Shown here: positions 30,599 to 35,400 of the stretch, one piece after another
Numbering within the stretch: the stretch's first letter is position 1
Layout: each line of letters opens with the position of its first letter
Assembly (NCBI RefSeq): GCF_002897295.1
Contig: NZ_BEXF01000039.1
Span: 1 to 35,400 of the forward strand
Length of the DNA stretch: 35,400 bases
From: Brevibacillus reuszeri
GTDB lineage: Bacteria; Bacillota; Bacilli; Brevibacillales; Brevibacillaceae
Direction of reading: 5' to 3'
Notes under the pieces: model-generated
The model's database searches: none
What the model saw: only the letters and a program-made list of their open reading frames with translations
Told to the model about the DNA's origin: nothing
Made by a program: the position numbers and the translations under genes

Positions 30599-33472
30599 TT
30601 GAAGATATGGCTAAAATCATGTCATTCCGGTAAATATTTGAAAGGCAGCTTGCAATATGATCGTACGGATACGGATCTGTATGCATCCGGTACCGGATTT
30701 GACCAAATGGAAGTGTACACGCTCGTCGGTGTAGACGGGCCTACTATTGTTCATGGTTCAAAAATCGTCATTCGCACTGCAAACAGTCACTATCTTCATC
30801 CGCTACAAGGAGGAGGACTGGGTGTCCAGCTCAGCCTTTGGGGGGCTTCAGAGGAGACCTTTATTATTGAGAGGGCGAATGGGAACCCCGGGGTTATCAC
30901 AACGGCCGACATCATTACATTAAAGACGCGTAACGGTCATTATCTTACTGTCGACCTCCGTCAAAAAAATAAGTTAGGAGCACAAGCTACATCAGCAACA
31001 TCTCGTGAGCATTTTTCACTTGAGGTGATTGAGCATCATGGAGAGCCACTGAATGTCGTTGCCTTTGGCGACTCCATCGTCTGGGGTCAAGGGTTGTATA
31101 ACAAGGACAAGTTTACATACTTAACCCGGCAATGGCTAGAAGGCGTAACACAACGTCCTACGAATCTGTTTGTCTTCGCTCATTCCGGTGCAACACTTGA
31201 GCCAACCAGCGCAGATGATATATTCAGAGAAAATCAATACGTAGTGCGGGCAGATAATGAAAGCAATCTATGGAAGCCTACTCCTCCTGGCGAAGTCAAT
31301 TTTTCCTACCCATCGATCCATGAACAAGTCAAGAGTGCTTCAATCAAGCTGCCTCGCTGGCATCATGTCTCGCCAGACAAAGTCGATCTGATCCTGATCG
31401 ATGGCGGGATTAATGACCTAGGACCCGTGACTATTTGTTCGCCGTTTTCCTCAAAAGGATGGATTATTGATGAGACAAAAAAAGCCGTTAAACGGTCGAG
31501 AGAGATGATTTTGACAGCGCTAAAGCAGTACCCCCATGCAAAAATCCTGATCACGAACTACTATCAAATTATTTCTCGGTTTTCCAATCCACTCATCCTG
31601 AAAGTTCTCTATTTATTTCGGGACAATTTCCCGACAGATGTTGATCTTTCCACTTCCATGATCGCAGCAAGTGCTCAGCCGGATATCGCCATGAATGAGG
31701 AAATCCTCAACAATTTTACGTTGGAGCAAATCGAGGACCATCATATCGCCCTGCTTTATAATGAGTTGAAGCAAACGGGATTACTGGAAAAGCTGGAGGA
31801 GCTTGAAGAGATCACTGAGGAGGACGCGCTCATCGCCTCTTCCGATCAATTCGCTCCACTACGAGCCATCAAGGAGCAAATGATCGCCAATTGTCAAATA
31901 TTCGCAGAAAAAATGAATGAAGGCTTAGAAGAGATAGCACAAGAGTTTTCAGAGCGTGTACAAGTGGTGAACTGTGGGTATAGCGAAAAGAATGCTGTGT
32001 TGGCATATGACACCGCTCTATGGGGGTTAGCACCCTTTTTACAACCAGAAGACCCGGTTCGGGCGGAGAGATTCGCAGATGCGATTCGGTGGGGAAAAAA
32101 AGTAGGTCACGGCAGAGCGAAAACCAAAATCGCTTCTCTCGGTCATCCTCACGTCAAAGGAGCACGGAAATATGCCAGTGGGATTCGCTATACCCTACAG
32201 AGGACAGGCTGGATAGTCGATATGAATGGCCACATTCACCTTATCTTTAAACAAATTTTGAATCGCACAGCTACAGAGCATGATATCCATACGATTCGTA
32301 GTCATTTCTTGGGTGGCTCCACTGTAAAGGATGTCATTCTTCAATTGGCTACCTCTGATGAGTTCTGGAATTCCTTTATCAATGTTGACGAGCGGGTTGC
32401 TGTAGAAAACCTCATCAACCACCTCCTCGGCAGAAAACCTCGTGAGTACGAATATCGAAAATGGCCAAACATCAGGGGCGGGGAAAACTGGAAAAACACC
32501 GTCAAAGAAATCGTAGGTTCCATAGAATACCAGGAACGTTTTGGTGAGTGGAAGATTCCTTCACCCGGAAGAAATCGGATTGAACAAGGCGTTTACTTGT
32601 TTCAGTACAAAGAACACGAAGGGACCGTAGCACTCGACCATATCAACGCCAATCTGGAAACGGGAACCTCTCCAATCTGGCGTCATCATTGGACGAAAAA
32701 CTGGACGATCGTGCAACCCTTTACTTTTCAAGGAGCCAATTATTTGGCCGGCTATAAGGCGCATAGCGGAGAATTTTTTATTGACCAGTATAATTTTGAC
32801 TTTGATGGTACGAAATCCGTATGGACACAAACATGGACGAAGAATTGGTCGATTCTACAACCGTTCCAAATGAAAGATAAACAGTTTTTGTTTGGATATC
32901 GTGGGCGTGACGGTGATTTTTTCATCGACGAATTGAACAATGGTCTACAAGGAACGAACACAAAACTCAGCGGTAGATGGACTACAGGCTGGTCTAGTGT
33001 GAGTCCATTCTATATAGGTGATGAAGTTTACCTGTTCGGTTATCGCAGTTCAGATGGGAAGTATTTTATCGACCAAATCAGGTGGGACGACAAAGGTTTT
33101 GGACTTACATCCTACAGCTCCGGGAAACGTTGGTCAAAGGGATATTCCATTGTAAAGCCATTCTACGGAACAGATGGAAGGGTCTACATTTTTGGCTATA
33201 GAAGCAGTGATGGACATTATTTCATTGACCGTCTCAAAGACGATCTATCTGCAACAGAATCACATGGCTCAGGAGATTGGACAAGCGGCTGGTCAAGCAT
33301 CTCTCCCTTCTATCGAGATGGGCACGTTTACTTGTTTGGCTACCGAAATAAGGATGGGAAAGTCTTTATTGATAAAATCAACGCCAACCACAACAAATCG
33401 GAGAATGTCATGTATAAGCATTGGACGACTGGATGGACAACTGTCATTCCTGCTTTCAGTGTGGAAGAATGA
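30599..33472 (+). CDS. Multidomain SGNH hydrolase: beta-trefoil, SGNH esterase, DUF4214-like, six-repeat propeller
   Basis: 957 residues from a TTG at 30599, chosen because AAAAGGGAG lies 8 bases before it. No signal peptide or membrane helix is seen. Domain order: (1) about 1-145, three ~48-residue units (KIWLKSCHSGKYLKG, KIVIRTANSHYLHP, IITLKTRNGHYLTV), a fascin-like beta-trefoil; (2) about 151-535, SGNH/GDSL hydrolase with block I FGDSIVWG (Ser159), block III GGINDLG (Asn272) and block V LGHPHVKGA (His516), plus a Glu-rich helical insert at about 390-415. The position three before the His is Ser, not the usual Asp, so it may work as a Ser-His dyad; (3) about 538-648, DUF4214-like (ILNRTATEHD, LLGRKPREYE); (4) about 664-957, six ~49-residue repeats. 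Likely an esterase with two carbohydrate- or surface-binding modules. The exact substrate and location are unknown. Confidence 0.9.
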   Translation: MKIWLKSCHSGKYLKGSLQYDRTDTDLYASGTGFDQMEVYTLVGVDGPTIVHGSKIVIRTANSHYLHPLQGGGLGVQLSLWGASEETFIIERANGNPGVITTADIITLKTRNGHYLTVDLRQKNKLGAQATSATSREHFSLEVIEHHGEPLNVVAFGDSIVWGQGLYNKDKFTYLTRQWLEGVTQRPTNLFVFAHSGATLEPTSADDIFRENQYVVRADNESNLWKPTPPGEVNFSYPSIHEQVKSASIKLPRWHHVSPDKVDLILIDGGINDLGPVTICSPFSSKGWIIDETKKAVKRSREMILTALKQYPHAKILITNYYQIISRFSNPLILKVLYLFRDNFPTDVDLSTSMIAASAQPDIAMNEEILNNFTLEQIEDHHIALLYNELKQTGLLEKLEELEEITEEDALIASSDQFAPLRAIKEQMIANCQIFAEKMNEGLEEIAQEFSERVQVVNCGYSEKNAVLAYDTALWGLAPFLQPEDPVRAERFADAIRWGKKVGHGRAKTKIASLGHPHVKGARKYASGIRYTLQRTGWIVDMNGHIHLIFKQILNRTATEHDIHTIRSHFLGGSTVKDVILQLATSDEFWNSFINVDERVAVENLINHLLGRKPREYEYRKWPNIRGGENWKNTVKEIVGSIEYQERFGEWKIPSPGRNRIEQGVYLFQYKEHEGTVALDHINANLETGTSPIWRHHWTKNWTIVQPFTFQGANYLAGYKAHSGEFFIDQYNFDFDGTKSVWTQTWTKNWSILQPFQMKDKQFLFGYRGRDGDFFIDELNNGLQGTNTKLSGRWTTGWSSVSPFYIGDEVYLFGYRSSDGKYFIDQIRWDDKGFGLTSYSSGKRWSKGYSIVKPFYGTDGRVYIFGYRSSDGHYFIDRLKDDLSATESHGSGDWTSGWSSISPFYRDGHVYLFGYRNKDGKVFIDKINANHNKSENVMYKHWTTGWTTVIPAFSVEE
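32588..33469 (+). repeat. Six coding repeats, predicted six-bladed propeller
   Basis: Six units of 48-51 codons with pattern YLFGY-xxxDG-xxFID followed by W-xxx-W-xxxxPF. Conserved Trp residues fall at about 698, 746, 794, 845, 894 and 942 of the protein. The units differ in sequence, so they are old repeats rather than a recent duplication. They resemble lectin-type propellers. Confidence 0.85.
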
Positions 33473-33506
33473 TTTTGGCGATTCTCGTCGATCACTAACT
33501 ATGATG

Positions 33507-33547
33507 AAAGCCAGCTAACACTTCCCCCGTGTTAACTGGCTTTTTTT
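33507..33547 (+). terminator. Terminator of the SGNH hydrolase gene
   Basis: 15-position stem with one mismatch (33507-33521 with 33529-33543) followed by a T run on the plus strand. Confidence 0.9.
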
Positions 33548-33562
33548 ATTCATATTTCATCA

Positions 33563-33591
33563 TTGACAAATATTATTATTTGTGTTATTAT
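33563..33591 (+). promoter_or_regulatory. Strong SigA promoter of the YkgJ-type gene
   Basis: TTGACA (33563-33568), 17-bp spacer, TATTAT (33586-33591). Confidence 0.75.
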
Positions 33592-33682
33592 AAAATATTT
33601 TGTTATTTACAAAACACGCATGACCTTTCATAATGTTTGGTAAGTAACTTTTAAACGATTGTTTAGAGGGGTTGTATATCAG

Positions 33683-34027
33683 ATGCAAGCACTTCCGTGT
33701 CAAGGCTGCAGAGGCTTATGCTGTGGTCCTGTTCCCATAACGGAGAAAGAATATAAGAACATTCAGAAGAAGGTTAAAGCCATGCCGAGAAAGCTTCGTG
33801 ATGAGCTGGAAAAGCAGCCTCGCCTCTACGGTACCTGTATGTTCTATGATCTGGATCGCGATCAATGTGGAATCCATGCTGCCCGCCCTGATATTTGCCG
33901 CATGTTTGGCTACCACAAAGACTTGGTCTGTTTCCGCAAACCGGAATTAGCTACAAAAGAGCCTGCGCCACTAAAACAGAAGCATATTGGGTATTTGAGC
34001 ATTGATATCACGTGGAAGGATTTTTAG
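33683..34027 (+). CDS. YkgJ family cysteine-cluster protein
   Basis: 114 residues. Family pattern CQGCRGLCCGP near the N-terminus, then GTCMFY, DQCGIHAARPDICRMFGYH and a last VCF: eight or more cysteines that should bind zinc or iron. This is the YkgJ/UPF0153 type, sometimes called Fe-S-oxidoreductase-like, with no settled role. The ATG at 33683 is chosen; TAGAGGGG lies about 11 bases before, a slightly long spacing. Convergent with the NERD gene 11 bp away. Confidence 0.87.
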   Translation: MQALPCQGCRGLCCGPVPITEKEYKNIQKKVKAMPRKLRDELEKQPRLYGTCMFYDLDRDQCGIHAARPDICRMFGYHKDLVCFRKPELATKEPAPLKQKHIGYLSIDITWKDF

Positions 34028-34038
34028 AGTGAGCTACC

Positions 34039-34854
34039 TTACAATACTTTCTGATGTTCGAAACAATATACGTTTCCTTTAAATTTTTCGCGATTAGAAA
34101 GACAATAGGCTGCGATTTTTTCTGTTACTCGCTTGCCACAAGTCTTGCAATGATTGCTGCCTGAATTTATGCTGTTCTGGCTTAATCCTTCCACATGAGC
34201 TGCTCTTATCTTTGCATCTGTAATGTTTTCTTTCGCTAATGTTGTATACATAGACTCAATTTGTTCAGATGAGAACCTTTCTTCTTTTTGCAGCGCTCGG
34301 AACCGAGTTATTTTGCGATGGATGAATTCAGTAAGCTCAATATCATAGACGATTAACTCATTGGAGCTAATCTTTCTAAGCTCTGGATCGACACTGAACG
34401 TACAACGTCTAGTAAACGAAACGAGAGAAACGATCTGCTCCTTTTCTATCCGGATCATGCTACGAATCGATTCTACATGTCCATAATTTTGATAGAAGGG
34501 ATTCATCATTCTAAAACGTTTATTCACCGTCCACTGCTTGTCTTCCTTTCCACCTTTAATTTCTCCCGAATAGTTTTTCGTCTCAATAATAAAGACTGCA
34601 TACGGTGTAAGAAGTACATGATCAATTTGCGAATACCCTGATTTCGCTTTCGGATTGGGGAGGAGTATATCGGTCAGATGCTTGTACTCTTTTGGCATCT
34701 GGTCTAACTGGATATTGACCTTATACTCGCCAAGCTCTCCCTTACGGATGGATTTTTGGTCGCTTGCTTTTTTCGTTTCCTTCTTTTCTTTTTCGTCTTT
34801 CTTTGCTGGTGGTTGCTTGATCCCTATAAAAAGGTTTACTAGTTTGGATAACAT
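34039..34854 (-). CDS. NERD domain protein with C-terminal zinc ribbon-like segment
   Basis: 271 residues from the ATG at 34854, preceded by GGAGGAGAG; an ATG six codons upstream overlaps this site. A short hydrophobic head and a Lys-rich linker are followed by the NERD domain (about 38-150): GELGEYKV, QIDHVLLTPYAVFIIETKNYSG with the Asp and Glu-x-Lys of the nuclease fold, then the KQWTVNKRFRMMNPF block. The C-terminus has HCKTCGKRV and a later YC and H, a possible zinc ribbon. NERD is named for nuclease relation and occurs in DNA-processing proteins, but activity is rarely shown. Phage-defence involvement is possible, not shown by context. Confidence 0.9.
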   Translation of the reverse strand: MLSKLVNLFIGIKQPPAKKDEKEKKETKKASDQKSIRKGELGEYKVNIQLDQMPKEYKHLTDILLPNPKAKSGYSQIDHVLLTPYAVFIIETKNYSGEIKGGKEDKQWTVNKRFRMMNPFYQNYGHVESIRSMIRIEKEQIVSLVSFTRRCTFSVDPELRKISSNELIVYDIELTEFIHRKITRFRALQKEERFSSEQIESMYTTLAKENITDAKIRAAHVEGLSQNSINSGSNHCKTCGKRVTEKIAAYCLSNREKFKGNVYCFEHQKVL

Positions 34855-34941
34855 GACTGGACTCTCCTCCATTCATCTTGTTACCCTATTCCCTCTTCTA
34901 TTATTTTCCAAACAAATACTGGTGACATCCTGAAAACCATC

Positions 34942-35273
34942 TCACGAATCATGGCAGACAACACATCCCCACTCACTCAAAAGAGCATGATGACGCGTAC
35001 AGATTGGATAACCGTCAGGAAAGCTTTCTCGAAAGATTTCTTTCCACTCGGCATAATTGAGCTCATCAACATGCGTGATTTGAAACTGCTTCAGCATATC
35101 ATCGAGTTTTTCCAAAAGCGGGACGATCCTCGACCTATTCGGACTGTAATCAAGTGTCTGCCAGCCTGATTCGGAAATTGCGCCTTTAATCACCGATGAA
35201 AGAAATTGCTTTTCCTCTTCAAAGCCTTCTTTGGACCAAGGGATTTCATTCAAATAAAAGCCCACTGTACCGA
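34942..35273 (-). pseudogene. Hypothetical gene truncated at its 5' end by an IS3-family element
   Basis: The frame reads through from the IS end into native residues GFYLNEIPWSKEGFEEEK and on to a C-terminus CTRHHALLSEWGCVVCHDS. About 110 residues of the original protein remain. Two CxxC/H-like features near the end (CTRHH and CVVC) suggest a small metal site. An apparent ATG at 35322 belongs to the IS tip, so any product would be a chance fusion. Family not recognised. The 5' part and promoter lie beyond the IS, outside the window. Confidence 0.75.
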
Positions 35274-35400
35274 TGGTCAAGACCCTATTTAGTAGACAGT
35301 TAAAAAAACACCTAAGCTGCAAGCTGGCGTCGGTACTGAACCGGCGTCAGTTTGTTTAATTTCCTTTGTGGTCGATCGTTATTGTAAAAATGGATGAATT
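35274..35400 (-). mobile_element. IS3-family insertion sequence, right end, cut by window edge
   Basis: The element tip reads TGGTCAAGACCCTATTTAG from 35274 on the plus strand; IS3-family ends begin with TG. The transposase C-terminus stops 38 bp inside this tip, a normal spacing. The left end, inverted partner and target duplication are outside the window. Confidence 0.85.
35312..35400 (-). CDS. IS3-family transposase OrfB, C-terminal end only
   Basis: Minus-strand frame entering at the window edge reads FIHFYNNDRPQRKLN, then KLTPVQYRRQLAA and stop. The YNNxRPQ-KL-xxLTPxxYR pattern is the hallmark C-terminus of IS3/IS150-group DDE transposases (integrase core). The rest, including the DDE residues and OrfA, lies to the right. 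Confidence 0.9.
   Translation of the reverse strand, partial: FIHFYNNDRPQRKLNKLTPVQYRRQLAA

Noticed and set aside
34039..34854. NERD gene plus truncated neighbour as a defence island
   Set aside because: Only one gene with a loose defence link is present, and the neighbour is unrecognised and broken; evidence is too thin.
1..35400. CRISPR arrays, tRNA or rRNA genes, prophage
   Set aside because: No regularly spaced repeats, tRNA-like cloverleaf with TTCRA loop or phage structural genes were seen on either strand.

Overview
The window looks like chromosomal DNA of a spore-forming Bacillota, most likely Brevibacillus or a close Paenibacillaceae relative. This is inferred from strong AGGAGG-type ribosome sites, many TTG/GTG starts, intrinsic terminators behind most units, a YeeI-type YebC protein, a SpoIIP-family amidase, and sites resembling cre (CcpA) and CodY boxes. 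No database search was possible, so the genus is a judgement from protein resemblance.

Layout. The left edge (1-126) is the 5' end of a bacterial class C group II intron, inserted just after a terminator hairpin downstream of yeeI. Then come a hypothetical protein with a faint HhH-GPD glycosylase look, a SufR-like iron-sulfur regulator divergent from a frameshifted MFS exporter gene, and selO. A second SufR-like regulator is divergent from murB and an IscA-type Fe-S assembly gene. From 8460 to 12299 the minus strand carries an M20 amidohydrolase, a DUF3311 protein, a sodium:solute symporter and an alpha/beta peptidase. A promoter and a cre-like site precede this set, which reads as import and hydrolysis of an acylated or amidated compound.

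The centre holds a MutS2-like ATPase without the Smr nuclease domain. The 474-bp gene-free region upstream of it is unusually structured: a promoter placed right after oppF, a long irregular hairpin, a terminator, another folded segment, and a second terminator just before the MutS2-like start. It is the best candidate for an undescribed RNA. Beyond it lie a complete dipeptide/oligopeptide ABC operon (substrate-binding lipoprotein, two permeases, two ATPases; 15256-20812) with a CodY-like box upstream, and a separately transcribed M20 dipeptidase.

From 22739 the plus strand has small single genes: three very short proteins (37, 56 and 52 aa), a CPBP membrane protease, a TPR protein, an O-methyltransferase and a small membrane protein. 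The minus strand then has a secreted SpoIIP-type amidase carrying four SH3b domains, a membrane-anchored PAF-acetylhydrolase-like esterase, and a MarR regulator. An 11-bp motif found three times, plus a 14-bp palindrome, ties the last two together.

The most striking gene is a 957-residue protein (30599-33472) built from a beta-trefoil (fascin-like) domain, an SGNH esterase domain, a DUF4214-like segment and six ~49-residue repeats that should form a propeller. The right end has a YkgJ-type cysteine-cluster protein, a NERD-domain protein, and a gene cut off at its 5' side by an IS3-family insertion sequence that runs out of the window.
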